Notes: a model not told the origin generated them from the sequence alone. A DNA stretch of 64,000 nucleotides from CAWJTV01 sp963845695 (GCA_963845695.1 CAWJTQ010000002.1:744001-808000); one strand, 5' to 3'; shown: positions 28,782 through 40,038, numbered from the stretch's first letter. Translations and numbers: made by a program.

Positions 28782-30722
28782 ATGTTACTCCGTGGACTTT
28801 TTGGCGGTCAGGGTCGTCGGCAGTCGGGCTCGCGACGGTGGCAGCGGCGGTCTCGCCGACCGCTCCTCGAACGTCTGGAACAGCGCGAGGTCTTGTCCCA
28901 GATCGTGACGGTGGGCAGCTCGACGTACGATCTCCGCATCAACGGCGACGCCAACCAGGTCATGAACGTCACCGGCTTGAACCGACTACCGGTCACCGGC
29001 ACGAACACGAGTGTGAGCGAGATAGCCGGGACCGGGACCGAGCTCTTCATGCTCGCCAACAACGGCGGCGCCAACCAGGTCTGGGAATACGGAGGGTCGG
29101 GCACCAACTGGACCGCCGTGACCGGCACCAACACGAGCGTCGCCCAGATCGTGTTGACCGGCAACTCACTCTACATGCTCGGCGACAACAACGGCAACGG
29201 CTACTGGGTTTGGGAATACGAAGGGTCGGGCACCAACTGGACCGCCGTGACCGGCACCAACACGAGCGTCGCGCGATCGCCGAGGCCGGCGCCGGCCTCT
29301 TCATGCTCGGCGGCAACGGCAGCCACAACCAGGTCTGGGAATACGGAGGGTCGGGCACCAACTGGACCGCCGTAACCGGCACCAACACGAGCGTCAGCAC
29401 GATCGCCGGGACCGGGACCGGACTCTTCATGCTCGCCAACAACGGCGGCGCCAACCAGGTCTGGGAATACGGAGGTTCGGGCCAACTGGACCGCCGTGAC
29501 TGGGACCAACACGAGCGTCGCGCAGATCGTGTCGACCGGCAACACGCTCTTCATGCTCGGCAACAACGGCGGCGGCTACCAGGTTTGGGAATACGACGGG
29601 TCGGGCACCAACTGGACCGCCGTGACCGGCACCAATACGAGCGTCGCGCAGATCGGCGTTTCCTCGGCCGAGCTCTTCATGCTCGGTAGCAACGGCAGTA
29701 TCAACCAGCTCTGGGAATACCTGGGGTCGGGCACCAACTGGACAAACCTGATCACCGATCCGACGTCGGATGTGGCTTACTCCCCCGCCCCGACCAACGT
29801 CACGCTCTTCAACAGCGGCGGGCCGTCCTACCTCGACGTGGAACAGGGGGTGGTGGGGGATTGCTGGCTCCTGGCAAGCCTGGCGGAGGTCGCTGACCGC
29901 GCCCCGCAGGTCATCCAGAACATGTTCGTCTCCGACGGAACCACGGTCGTGAACGGGTCCACAGTCGGCCTCTACTCGGTCCTGTTGTTCACCCCGACGG
30001 AGGTCCCCTTCTACGTGGAGGTGGACACCGAACTTCCGTCCGCTGGCAACTACTACGACCACCTCGAGAACGACCGGGGCACCCAGGCCCTGTGGGTCGC
30101 CCTGGCCGAGAAAGCCTACGCTGAGGCCAACACCCTCAACCTTGTGATCACCAGTGCGGGAGGCCAGGACTCCTACGACGCCATGAACGAGGGCGACCCG
30201 GCATGGGCGTTGCAGGCCATTACCTGCAATCCCGCGAGCGACTCCAGCATCAACCCCACTAAACTCGCCACCGACTGGAACGCGGGCTGTCTCATCGTGC
30301 TTTGCACGCCCAATAATCCGCCCAGTTCCGACATTGTGGGCAACCATTGCTACGCCGTCGTCGGCTACAACGCGTCGAACGGCCCTCAGTTTCAGATGTT
30401 CAACCCGTGGGGCGACAACTCTTTGGGGTGGGCGGCGCCCCCCGGCGTCACCGGCACGAAATACGGTCTGTTCTGGGCGAACGGGTCGTTTATCTCGCAA
30501 AACTTCGATCAGCAGAGCATCGGCACCGGGACGGCTGATGGGAACACCTTTGACAGGGCCATCGACGAGCTGACCGAGCTGGCCGCCTTCAGCAACGACG
30601 CCGACCCCTCGGGGACAATTCACTCCACCCCCCACCGGCTCACCGGCGGCGTGGTGGGCGCGAAGACGGCCTTCGGCTCTCCCCGGTCGGTCACGGGGAA
30701 TGCTGGCGGCACGGGATTTTGA
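28782..30722 (+). CDS. Exported calpain-type cysteine protease with propeller-like repeats (two frame breaks)
   Basis: The N-terminus is basic and carries PLLERLEQREVLS, the planctomycete LExLExRxLLS export motif. Six repeats of about 41 residues follow (about 28990-29730), each containing LFMLxNNG, QVWEYxGSG and TNWTAVTGTNTSV, like a beta-propeller or lectin-type repeat. The C-terminal half is a calpain-family (C2) protease: GDCWLLASLAE with the catalytic cysteine, GNHCYAVVGYN with the histidine, and FNPWG with the asparagine. Breaks at about 29274 (one base lost) and 29481 (two bases lost) cancel each other. It probably binds a surface through the repeats and cuts proteins outside the cytoplasm. 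Calcium dependence and substrate are unknown. Confidence 0.82.
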
Positions 30723-30811
30723 GACGCCGGTGCCCCTTGACCGGTCATCGATGGTCGGTGAAGACGCCGCCCGAGCGGCCAGCGGCCGAGAGAGACGGTC
30801 CCCACAGGATT
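30663..30811 (+). repeat. 149-bp direct repeat, copy 1
   Basis: About 90% identical in direct orientation to 32233-32380. It contains the last 20 codons of the calpain-type gene (GSPRSVTGNAGGTGF, stop) and the following non-coding bases with CATCGATGGTCGG and GCGGCCAGCGGCCGAGAGAG. The two copies bracket the gene at 30887-31888. Confidence 0.75.
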
Positions 30812-30886
30812 GGCGAGTTGGAAACGACTCCGGCCGATTGCCGGAGATCATCAGTTGACCCTCCTGAACCCCTTGGAGATTGAACG

Positions 30887-31888
30887 ATGGCTCCCCCCTA
30901 CAACATTCCGAAGCCCATGGCCAAGCCGATTCCGGTTGATCCCGGGCCCAAGCCCGATCCGAATTGGTGGAAACGGGTCCAAAAGAACCAGCCGACGCAA
31001 AGCCAGATAAACGCATGGACGGAGGTCCGCCATCTGGCCGACCTGCGCCTGAGCGCTTTCCAGGACAAGGTCCTGGCCCGATGTCACAGTTGGGAGATTG
31101 CCGCCCGCAACATCGGCTCGGCCTACGCCGGGGCGGCCAAGTGCTATAACGAAGCCATGGCCAAGCAAGACGCAATCGACGCCCTGGAGACCCAGGCCAT
31201 CTTCTCGGTGCTGACCGTGGCCACGTCGGGCGCCTTTTCCTGGGTCAGTTCGGGCCTCGCGTTGGCCGAGGAATACCCGGAGCGCAGAGCGATCGTCGGC
31301 GCAATGGAAGGCGCCGCCGAAGCCGGCATCGGCGAGGGGTTCAGCGCCCTGGGCCCGATCGTCTTCTCCCAAACGAACCAGTCGGTGAGCATCAATCCGC
31401 AGAAATTCCAGAACGATCGGGAGAACGCCGTCAGCGAGGCGATCATCAAGGTCTATGACAGATTCGCCGCGATCAAGCTCGAGTGGGCGAAGTGGCCTCT
31501 CCAGTGGTGGAATGGCTACGATGAGAAGGCCCAGGGGGCCGAGTTCGACACCTGGCTGAGGCAAATGGACACCATGGCCGGCAAGGATGACCTCCCGTCG
31601 AACCAGGAGATGACCGACGAGCTGGAGCGGGGCATCTGGGCCAAATGGATGCCCTCGCTGAAAAAAGGCCGCTGGTACACGACCGCAAAGGACGACATGA
31701 AATTCAAGGAAGAGTACGAAGGCGTGGGCAGCGCGATCGAGGCCCGGCTCAAGGCGCTGGGCATCCTCGATATGGCGGACGTGACGATCCACTGGTACCA
31801 GCGCGCTAAGACGGAGGACCGGAAGCTGATCGACTGGGCGCAGAACTACAAGGTCAAGGACTTTCAGTCCATGAAGAGGAACAAATAG
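30887..31888 (+). CDS. Unrecognised 333-residue protein
   Basis: A strong GGAG lies eight bases before the ATG. The N-terminus is proline- and lysine-rich (MAPPYNIPKPMAKPIPVDPG) and has no signal peptide or LExLExRxLLS motif. A long helical region follows. A weakly hydrophobic, glycine- and alanine-rich segment (IFSVLTVATSGAFSWVSSGLALA, about residues 105-127) could insert into a membrane. The C-terminal half is charged and rich in tryptophan. No domain or catalytic motif is recognised. It sits between the calpain-type protease and the beta-helix protein and is bracketed by 149-bp direct repeats, which suggests it came in, or was duplicated around, as a unit. The frame is intact. Confidence 0.7.
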   Translation: MAPPYNIPKPMAKPIPVDPGPKPDPNWWKRVQKNQPTQSQINAWTEVRHLADLRLSAFQDKVLARCHSWEIAARNIGSAYAGAAKCYNEAMAKQDAIDALETQAIFSVLTVATSGAFSWVSSGLALAEEYPERRAIVGAMEGAAEAGIGEGFSALGPIVFSQTNQSVSINPQKFQNDRENAVSEAIIKVYDRFAAIKLEWAKWPLQWWNGYDEKAQGAEFDTWLRQMDTMAGKDDLPSNQEMTDELERGIWAKWMPSLKKGRWYTTAKDDMKFKEEYEGVGSAIEARLKALGILDMADVTIHWYQRAKTEDRKLIDWAQNYKVKDFQSMKRNK

Positions 31889-32693
31889 TACGCAGGCGGG
31901 TGGAGAGGGGCGACGTGAGGTCCGGGCGTTGCCCGCGCCTCCGGGAGGGCGCGCCTCAGTCCGAGCCAATCCTCATGCCGGCTCGTGAGGGAATCCGCGG
32001 CGTGGATTCTGGTCGCCGAGGACCTCGGCGCACCGAGCTGGGGGAGCGTGACCACCCGCCCACCACCGGGCAGCTCGCACTTGGGCTCCAGACCGGAGAG
32101 TGTCGCGTCGGTCGCGTTGACGACCGCCACGGCCCCCGGGGAGTCAACGGGCGCCCCGCACACGAGTCGGGCAGCGTGGCGTCTGCCGTCTCGATCTGAG
32201 GTGCGCGTCCTCGGGCACATCAGCGTGGCCGCAAGCCGGCCCTCGGTTCTCCCCGGTCGGTCACGGGGAATGCCGGCGGCACGGGACTTTGAGACGCCGG
32301 CAGCCCTTGACCCGTCATCGATGGTCGGTAAAGACCCCACCGAGCGGCCAGCGGCCGAGAGAGACGGTCCCCACCGGATTCCTCGACCGCTCAGGCCGCC
32401 GGTGACATCGTTCCTCCGCGAGCGGATCGCCGTCGCCGGCGCGGACCGGTGGCGTTGCCGGCCGAGGTCGAACCGATCGCGACTCGGGGGTCGCCGACGG
32501 ATTCGCGTCCAACTCCCGGCGTACCACCTTCTAACCCCGCAACTCACACGGTGACGATCAACCTGGCCAAGCGCTACAAAGGACCGGTGCAGGTGACGGT
32601 AAACGCGGGACTTCCGAGTGCGGATGGCATGCCGACCAGCGCCGACGTGACCGATGTGGTCGCGTGAGTGAACATCTACAAGGGAGAGAAACC
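31889..32693. other. Intergenic region with repeat copy and a surface-protein fragment
   Basis: It holds copy 2 of the 149-bp repeat (32233-32380) and the block similar to 28558-28655. At 32546-32667 is a frame reading VTINLAKRYKGPVQVTVNAG that looks like the end of an Ig-like surface protein. The minus strand near 31950-32180 reads DATLSGLEPKCELPGGGRVV, perhaps another fragment. No complete gene is supported. Confidence 0.5.
32233..32380 (+). repeat. 149-bp direct repeat, copy 2
   Basis: The second copy of the repeat at 30663-30811. Here it is not part of a gene: the reading frame of the calpain tail is present (SPRSVTGNAGGTG) but has no upstream gene body. It therefore appears to be the copied end. 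Confidence 0.75.
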
Positions 32694-35600
32694 ATGAATC
32701 ACGTCATGATGCAGAATCGGCGACGGGGTTGGTTACGGGGGCTCCCGGGCGGTCCGGATCGCCGAACTCGCCACGGTCTGAGGCCCGTCGTGCTGGCGCT
32801 GGAGGATCGCCGGTTACTCGCGTCCCTCGCGGTGACCAACACCAATGCGTCCGGCTCCGGCTCGCTGGCGGCGGCGATCGCCACTGCCAACGGCAACGAC
32901 CAGGCGAACTCCATCACCTTCCAGGGCTCGATCTGGAACACGCCGCAGACGATCACCCTGGGTGGCAGTGCGCTCGATCTGAGCGATACCGGCGGGATGC
33001 AGACGATCACAGGCCCCGCGGCGGGGGTGACGATCAGCGCCGGGGGCCACAGCGGTGTGTTCCAGATGAACGGTGGCGTCACCGCGACCCTCTCGGGCCT
33101 GACCATCACCCGCGGCTCCGCGGTCTACGGTGCGGGCCTATATAATTTAGGCACGGCGACGCTCACCAACTGTACCATCACCGGAAACTCTGCAACCTCC
33201 ACCGGTGGTGGGGTTCGCAACTCAGGCACGGCGATTATCACCTACTGCACCATCACCGGAAACTCCGCATACTACGACGGAGGGATGCAAAACACTGGCG
33301 CGGGGACGGCGACGGTCACCAACTGCACCATAGCCGGAAACTCCGCGACCTCCATTGGCGGCGGGGTGGTGAACTATGGCAACAAAATGACGCTCACCAA
33401 CTGCACCATCAGCGGAAACTCCGCAACAGCAGGCGGCGGGGTAGACAACTATATTGGCACGACGACGCTCACCAACTGCACCATCAGCGGAAACCAAGCA
33501 GTCCACGGCAGTGGGGTGTTCAACCATAGCACGGCGACACTCACCAACTGCACCATCAGCGGAAACTCCGCACAGTACGTCGGCAGCGGGGTGGACAACT
33601 ATGGCATTGAGGTGACGCTCACCAACTGCACCATCAGCGGAAACTCCGCAGACGCAGGCGGCGGGGTGGAAACGCAGTTGGTACGGTGACGCTCACCAAC
33701 TGCACCATCAGCGGAAACTCCGTAAACTTTTACGGCGGCGGGATGGACAACGATGGCACGGCGATTATCACCAACTGCACCATCAGCGGAAACTCCGCAA
33801 ACCTCGGCGCCGGGGTGAACAACCTTGGCACGGCGACGCTCACCGACACGATCGTCGCCGGCAATACCGAGCCCTCATCGGCGGCCAGCGACATCGTTGG
33901 TACTGGCAGTGTCACGGGGAGCCATAACCTGATCGGCACCGGCGGCTCGAGCGGGCTCACCAACGGGCAAAACGGCAACATCGTCTTGACCAGCCTGAGC
34001 GGCCTGGGACTGGCTCCGCTGGGCAACTACGGCGGACCGACCCAGACCATGGCCCTGCTCCCCGGCAGCGCGGCCATCGGCAACGGCATCGCCGTCAGCG
34101 GCGTCACCACCGATCAGCGTGGCTTCGCGCTGGATAGCCCAATCGACATCGGCGCCTTCGAGTTTCATTCCAGCTACTCGCTGGTCGTGAAGACCACCAG
34201 CGACAGCGGCGGCGCCGGTCGGGGAGTTCGATCTCCGCGGGGCCATCGACCTGGCCAATGTCCTGACGAAAGCTCAGACGATCACGTTCGACCCGACCGT
34301 CTTCGCCACCCCCCAAACGATCCGGTTGACGGCGGGCCCGCTCGAGCTGAGCCAAACCAGCGGCCAGGAGTCGATCACGGGCTCTCAGGCGGGGGTGACG
34401 ATCAGCGGTGGGGGCCACGGCGGTGTGTTCCAGGTGAACCGGGGCGTCACCGCGACCTTCTCGGGCCTGACCATCACCGACGGGTTCAGCACCCGCGGCG
34501 GCGGGGTGTACAACGAGGGCACTGCGACCCTCACTAACTGCACCATCAGCGGAAACTCTGCAAACTGGGGCGGCGGGGTGAACAACTTCATTTCCAGCAC
34601 GTTGACGCTCACCAACTGCACGCTCAGCGGAAACTCCGCACTGGGGGGCGGCGGGATGGACGACTCTTTGTCCAGCACGGCCACGCTCACCAACTGCACC
34701 CTCAGCGGAAACTCCGCAAACGCAGGCGGCGGGATGGAAAACTATGGCACAGCCACGCTCACCAACTGCACCGTCAGCGGAAACCAAGCAAGCGACGGCG
34801 GCGGGGTGAACAACGATGTTACCGCGACGCTCACTGACACGATCGTCGGCGGCAATACCGGGCCCACATCGGCGGCCAGCGACATCGCTGGTACGGTCAC
34901 GGGGAGTCATAACCTGATCGGCACCGGCGGCTCGGGCGGGCTCACCAACGGGCAAAACGGCAACATCGTCTTGACCAGTCTGAGCGGCCTGGGACTGGCT
35001 CCGCTGGGCTTCTACGGGGGCCCAACCCAGACCATGGCCCTGCTCCCCGGCAGCGCGGCCATCGGCAAGGGCATCGCCGTCAGCGGCGTCACCACCGACC
35101 AGCGCGGCTTCCCGCCCGACTCCCCCAATCCGGACATCGGCGCCTTCCAGATCAAACACGGCCTGGTGGTCAATACCACGATCGACGGCAACAGTGTGCC
35201 TTCGGATGAACTGAGCTTGCGCGACGCGGTCAACCTGGCCAATGTCCTGACGGGAGCCCAGACGATCACGTTCGACCCGACCGTCTTCGCCACCGCCCAA
35301 ACGATCCGGTTGACGGCGGGCCCGCTCGAGCTGAGCGACACCGGCGGGACGCAGACGATCACGGGCCCCGCCGCGGGGGTGACGATCAGCGGCGGCGGCA
35401 CGAGCGGGGTCTTCCTGGTCAATGCCGGCGCCACCGCGATCCTCTCGGGCCTGACCATCACTGGTGGCTCCGCGGTCAACGGCGGCGGGGTGAACAACGT
35501 TGGCACGGCGACACTCACCCACTGCACCATCACCGGTAACTCCGCTAACATCGGCGGTGGGGTGGCCAACGGTGGCACGTTGACGCTCAGCTACTGCACC

Positions 35601-38119
35601 ATCAGGGGTAACTCCGCAAACGACGACGGCGGAGTGGAGAACATTGGCACGGCGACGCTCACCCACTGCACGATCAGTGGAAATTCCGCAAGCGCACGCG
35701 GCGGCGGGGTGGACAACACAGGGGGCACGGCGGCGCTCACCAACTGCACCCTCAGCGGAAACTCGGCCACCTCCGGCGGCGGGCTGTTCAACTACGGCAC
35801 GACCACGCTCACCGACTGCACCCTCAGCGGAAACTCGGCCCGCTTCGGCGGCGGGTTGAACAACTTCGGCGGGGCGTACAACGGTGGCACCGCGACGCTC
35901 ACCGACTGCACCCTCAGCGGAAACTCCGCATTCGAAGGCGGCGGCCTGTACGCTAATGCTGGCAAGATCACGCTGACCGGCGGCACCGTCTCCAGTAACA
36001 CGGCTTACACCGGCGGCGGCATGTTCAACACGGCCTCGGGCTCGATCACGATCGATGGCTGCACCATCTCGGGCAACACGGCCTCTGGCGACACCGGCAG
36101 CGGCGGCGGGATCTTCAACGAAGCTTCGCTGAGCGTCACTAACAGCAAATTCGAGGCGAATCACTCCGCCGTCTACTTCGGCGGCGGCCTGGAAAACTAC
36201 CACGGCACAACCACGCTGACCGACTGCACCTTCTCCAGTAACACGGCCACCGATGGCGGCGGCGCGTCCAACTTCGGCGGCTCCTTGACGGCCAATGGCT
36301 GCACCCTCAGCGGAAACTCCGCATTCAGCGGCGGCGGAGTGTACAACGGTGGCACGGGGACGGCGACACTCACCAACTGCACCATCAGCGGCAACTCCGC
36401 AACCTCCGTCGGCGGCGGGGTGTACAGCGTCGGCACGGCGACACTCACCAACTGCACCGTCAAAGGAAACTCCGCATCCTTCGGCGGCGGGGTGCAGAAC
36501 ACGGGCAAGGCGACGTTCACCAACTGCACTCTCAACGGAAACTCCGCGTTCAACGGCGGCGGCGGGGTGAACAACGGTGGCACGGGGACGGCGACGCTCA
36601 CCGGCTGCATTATCAGCGGAAACTCCGCATCCTTCGGCGGCGGGGTAAACATCGGTGCCAAGGCGACGACGACGCTCACCAACTGCGCCCTCAGCGGAAA
36701 CACCGCACAGACCGGTGGCGGGATGGAGATCTTCGGCACGGCGACGCTCACCAACTGCGCGATCAGCGGCAACTCCGCACTCATCGGCGGCGGGGTGTAT
36801 AACGTGGGCACAGGGACGGCGACGCTCAACGACTCCACCCTCAACAACAACACCGCGGCCCAGGACGGCGGTTACTCTTCCGGCGGCGCCCTGTTCGATC
36901 TGGGCAAGGCGACGCTCACCAACTGCACCATCGCCGCCAACTCCGCGAGCGAGTCCGGTGGCGGCATCGAAGCCCAGGGCACAGTCACGGTCACCTTCAG
37001 CACCTTTTCCGGCAATCAGTCGATTTACGGCGGGGCCATCGACAACAATTTCGGTCGATACGCGGTGACCCTGGAGGACACGATTCTGGCCGGGGACTCG
37101 GCGAGCACCGGACCGGAGTTCTGCAACTCGGTGACATCCGCCGGGCATAACCTGGTCGCTGAGACCGACGGCAGTAGCGGATGGGTCAGCTCCGACCTTA
37201 CCGGCACCGTGGCCCAGCCGCTCAACGCCCTGCTGGCCGCCCTGGGCAAGTACGGCGGGCCGACCCAGACCATAGCCCTGCTCCCCGGCAGCCCGGCCAT
37301 CGGAACGGGCATCGCCGTCAGCGGAGTCACCACCGATCAGCGCGGCGTCACGCGTCCCAGCACGGGCGTCGACATCGGCGCCTTCCAGAGCCAGGGATTC
37401 ACCCTGACTCCGATCAGTGGCAGCACGCCCCAGTCTGCATTGATCGACACCGCCTTCGCCAACGCGCTGGGGGTCACCGTCACGGCCAAGGATTCCCTGG
37501 AGCCGGTCGCCGGGGGCGTGATCGCGTTCGCTGCCCCGTCCAGCGGTGCCACGGCCAAACTCTCCGGCGCCACGGCCAAGATCGGGTCCAACGGCGTGGC
37601 CTCGGTCAATGCCACCGCCAACAACACGGCCGGTACCTATAGCGTCACCGCCTCGGCCGCGGGCGCCGCCGCGCCCGCGTCGTTCACCTTGACCAACACC
37701 GCGAGCCAGCAGGGCTCCTCGGGCCTGACCAATCACACGATCACTGACGGCACGGCCTCCGTCACCGTCTCGGGCACGGTCAAGCCGGGGACGCTCACGG
37801 TCCGATCGGCAGCGCAGGCGCTCCCGGCCGACCTCAACGGCAAGACCCCTGGCCAGACACCGGCCAGCACGGGCACCGAGTTCACCACCCAGGGATTGGT
37901 CAATGGCCACCCGGTTCCCCGGGTAATCTTGTCCAGCGCGGAATGGCGATCTCGGCGTCCGTGGCTGGCTGACGCGATGCGACTACGCCCCGCGCAGCAG
38001 TCGACAAAGGCCTTGGTCACGACGCGATCCCTGATGTCAACGTTCACCTGACGGTCAACCCGGCCAGACTGACGATCACGGCCGACAATCCGACATTGCC
38101 GGATCGGTCCTCATCCTGA
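32694..38119 (+). CDS. Giant exported parallel beta-helix repeat protein (frameshifted)
   Basis: After a ribosome binding site (AGGGAGAG) the protein starts MNHVMMQNRRRG and carries VVLALEDRRLLASLAV, the LExLExRxLLS-type export motif. Then follow more than 25 short repeats of the form TLTNCTISGNSAxxxGGGVxN, which build a right-handed parallel beta-helix. They are broken by three copies of a longer block with NLIGTGGSxGLTNGQNGN and YGGPTQTMALLPGSAAIG (choice-of-anchor Q-like). The end has an Ig-like domain (VTVTAKDSLEPVAGGVIAF) and a degraded MBG-like repeat (LTVNPARLTITADN). Breaks lie at 33670 (A-run), about 34222 (G-run) and after about 37913. It is probably a surface or secreted adhesin or structural protein of about 1,800 residues. 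Confidence 0.85.
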
Positions 38120-38191
38120 GGGTCCAGCGCATTCGGAGCGCGAGCATCTGGCTTCCACATCGTCGGCCGCGCAAGAATAGCAGTAACCTCG

Positions 38192-38466
38192 GTGTCTCGG
38201 TTCAGCACCAGCGGTAACACCGGGATCGACCGCCTGCCGGGTCGCTTCCGAGTTGCGGTGGTGCTCTGTGATCTCGAGGGCCGCACCCACGAGCAAGCCG
38301 CGCGTCATCTGGGATGCGCGGTCGGAACGGTCAAGAGCCGCCTCGCCCGGGGAAGGAAAAGGCTGCGCACGGCGGACCGTGCGTCGGGGCGTGGCACCGG
38401 CGGCTGCGCTGGCGGCCGCATCCGCCGGCGGCGCCGCTCGAGCGGCTGTGCCGACAGGTTTGGCAG
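38192..38466 (+). pseudogene. ECF sigma factor region 4 remnant
   Basis: The frame from 38192 reads IDRLPGRFRVAVVLCDLEGRTHEQAARHLGCAVGTVKSRLARGRKRLR, a typical ECF sigma region 4. A one-base shift later, the alanine-rich tail APAAALAAASAGGAARAAVP follows. Region 2 is missing. In related planctomycete proteins such a tail leads directly into an efflux adaptor domain, so this is probably the front part of a sigma-adaptor fusion whose rest is the gene at 38548. Two shifts (about 38390 and 38466) separate the parts. Confidence 0.65.
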
Positions 38467-38547
38467 ATGTCAACGGTCGTTTACGCGGCAACGGCGGGCG
38501 CCGTTCCCACATCGATCGCTGTCATTACCGAAGGAGTCCTGATATCC

Positions 38548-40038
38548 ATGTTCCCAAGCAAGGTCAAACTCGTGATGACGGCCGCAGCGGTCGTGGCAGC
38601 CCTCGCGGCCGGTGCCGTCGCTCTCGCCCAATCGGGAATCGGTAGACCCAAGGATGGGACCGGCAAGCCTCAGCACGTCGGCTCGCCGAGCTGGACCTAC
38701 CACATTCTGGTATCTCGCGACGGCGAGCCGCCGCGCAAGGTGGCGGTCGTCGCGCTGACCGGCGACACACCGATACGCGTCGACGCACCCGGCGCACTCA
38801 TTCTCTTTCAGCCCAACCGCGACGGCGAGCCCGACCGCCAGACTGTCGCGGAAAGACGTGACGGGGACATCCGAGCCGAGGTCACGGCCGAGAAAACAGG
38901 CCGTTCTCCGGCAAGAGTTGCCGCAAACCGACCCATGGAGATTGTCGGTCCGTCAAGCCCGAATCAGATCGTAGCGAACCCCTCGGGTGCGCATTCCTCC
39001 CGATCTGAGAACGACCAGGAGCACCGTAAGATCGTGCTCACCAGCCCTAAGGCCATGGACGTCGCCATCACCCAGCGATATGTCTGCCGGATCCACTCGC
39101 AGCGCCACATCAACGTCCGTGCCTTGGACACCGGGTATCTCCAGGAGATCTCCATCAGGGAGGGCCAGGCGGTGAAGAAGGGCCAGTCGATGTTCAAGAT
39201 CCTACCAGTTCTTTACGAGGCAAAGTGCGAAGCCGAGAAGGCCAAGGCCCTGCTCGCGCAACGGGAGTTCAATAACGCCGAGAGCTTGTCCAAGCAAAAA
39301 ACGGCGGTCGTTTCTCCGAATGAGGTGCTACTGTTCCAGGCCAAACTGGCCGAGGCCCAGGCCATGCTGAAACTGGCGGAGGCCGAATTGAACTTTACCA
39401 ACGTCAGAGCACCGTTCGACGGCATCGTCGACCGCCTGCACGAGCAAGTGGGCAGCCTGATCAAGGGCGACATCCTCACGACCTTGTCCGATAACAGAGT
39501 GATGTGGGTTTATTTCAACGTACCCGAGCGCGACTACCTCGAATACATGGCCCACCGGAAGCAGCGTGAGCAGGAGGACAGGATCGAACTCGTGCTGGCG
39601 GACCAGGACAAGTTTCCGTATCCTGGCAAGTTCGGCAACGGCGACGGTACGATCGACGGCCAATTCAACAACGAGAATGGGACCATCGCCTTCCGTGCAG
39701 ATTTTCCGAACCCGGACGGCCTCCTGCGTCACGGTCAGACCGGCACCATCCTGATCCACCGACAGTTGCATGACGCCATTGTCATCCCGTTGCGGGCGAC
39801 TTACGAGATGATGGGCAAGCGGTACGTCTATGTCGTCAACAAAGATGACGTGGTGCATCGGCGCGAGATCGTCGTCCAGCACGAAATGGATGACATCTAT
39901 GTCATCAAGAGAGGAGTCGGTGTGGTTGACAGGATCGTTCTCGAGGGGATCCGACAGGTTCGCGACGGCGAGAAGGTGGGATACGAGTTTCGTTCCCCCG
40001 GCGAGGTGATTGGAAAACTCAAAACCCACGCAGAATAG
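38548..40038 (+). CDS. RND/HlyD-family periplasmic adaptor protein
   Basis: From the ATG at 38548 (AAGGAG eleven bases upstream) the protein is 496 residues. It has a lysine start, a hydrophobic helix (VMTAAAVVAALAAGAVALAQ), and a variable region to about 155. The adaptor core follows: a lipoyl-like half (VRALDTGYLQEISIREGQAVKKGQ), a helical hairpin (CEAEKAKALLAQREFNNAE ... LAEAQAMLKLAEAELNFT), a second lipoyl half (VRAPFDGIVDRLHEQVGSLI), and a beta-barrel and proximal domain. It should link an inner-membrane pump to a TolC-type channel, but no pump gene is adjacent; a TolC-like protein is 18 kb away. The open frame continues upstream into the sigma remnant, so it may be the back half of a fusion. 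Confidence 0.82.
   Translation: MFPSKVKLVMTAAAVVAALAAGAVALAQSGIGRPKDGTGKPQHVGSPSWTYHILVSRDGEPPRKVAVVALTGDTPIRVDAPGALILFQPNRDGEPDRQTVAERRDGDIRAEVTAEKTGRSPARVAANRPMEIVGPSSPNQIVANPSGAHSSRSENDQEHRKIVLTSPKAMDVAITQRYVCRIHSQRHINVRALDTGYLQEISIREGQAVKKGQSMFKILPVLYEAKCEAEKAKALLAQREFNNAESLSKQKTAVVSPNEVLLFQAKLAEAQAMLKLAEAELNFTNVRAPFDGIVDRLHEQVGSLIKGDILTTLSDNRVMWVYFNVPERDYLEYMAHRKQREQEDRIELVLADQDKFPYPGKFGNGDGTIDGQFNNENGTIAFRADFPNPDGLLRHGQTGTILIHRQLHDAIVIPLRATYEMMGKRYVYVVNKDDVVHRREIVVQHEMDDIYVIKRGVGVVDRIVLEGIRQVRDGEKVGYEFRSPGEVIGKLKTHAE

Noticed and set aside
28281..29375. A start of the calpain-type gene at 28281
   Set aside because: The upstream 167 residues show no export motif and no binding site; ATG 28782 has GGAG and leads directly into the export motif.
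34104..37910. A 1,268-residue open frame on the minus strand opposite the beta-helix gene
   Set aside because: Its sequence simply mirrors the DNA repeats of the beta-helix gene, has no domain, no plausible start signal, and overlaps a clear gene on the other strand.
32694..38119. Regularly spaced short repeats that look like a CRISPR array
   Set aside because: The repeats are in frame, encode TNCTISGNS units, vary in spacing and are not separated by unique spacers of constant length.
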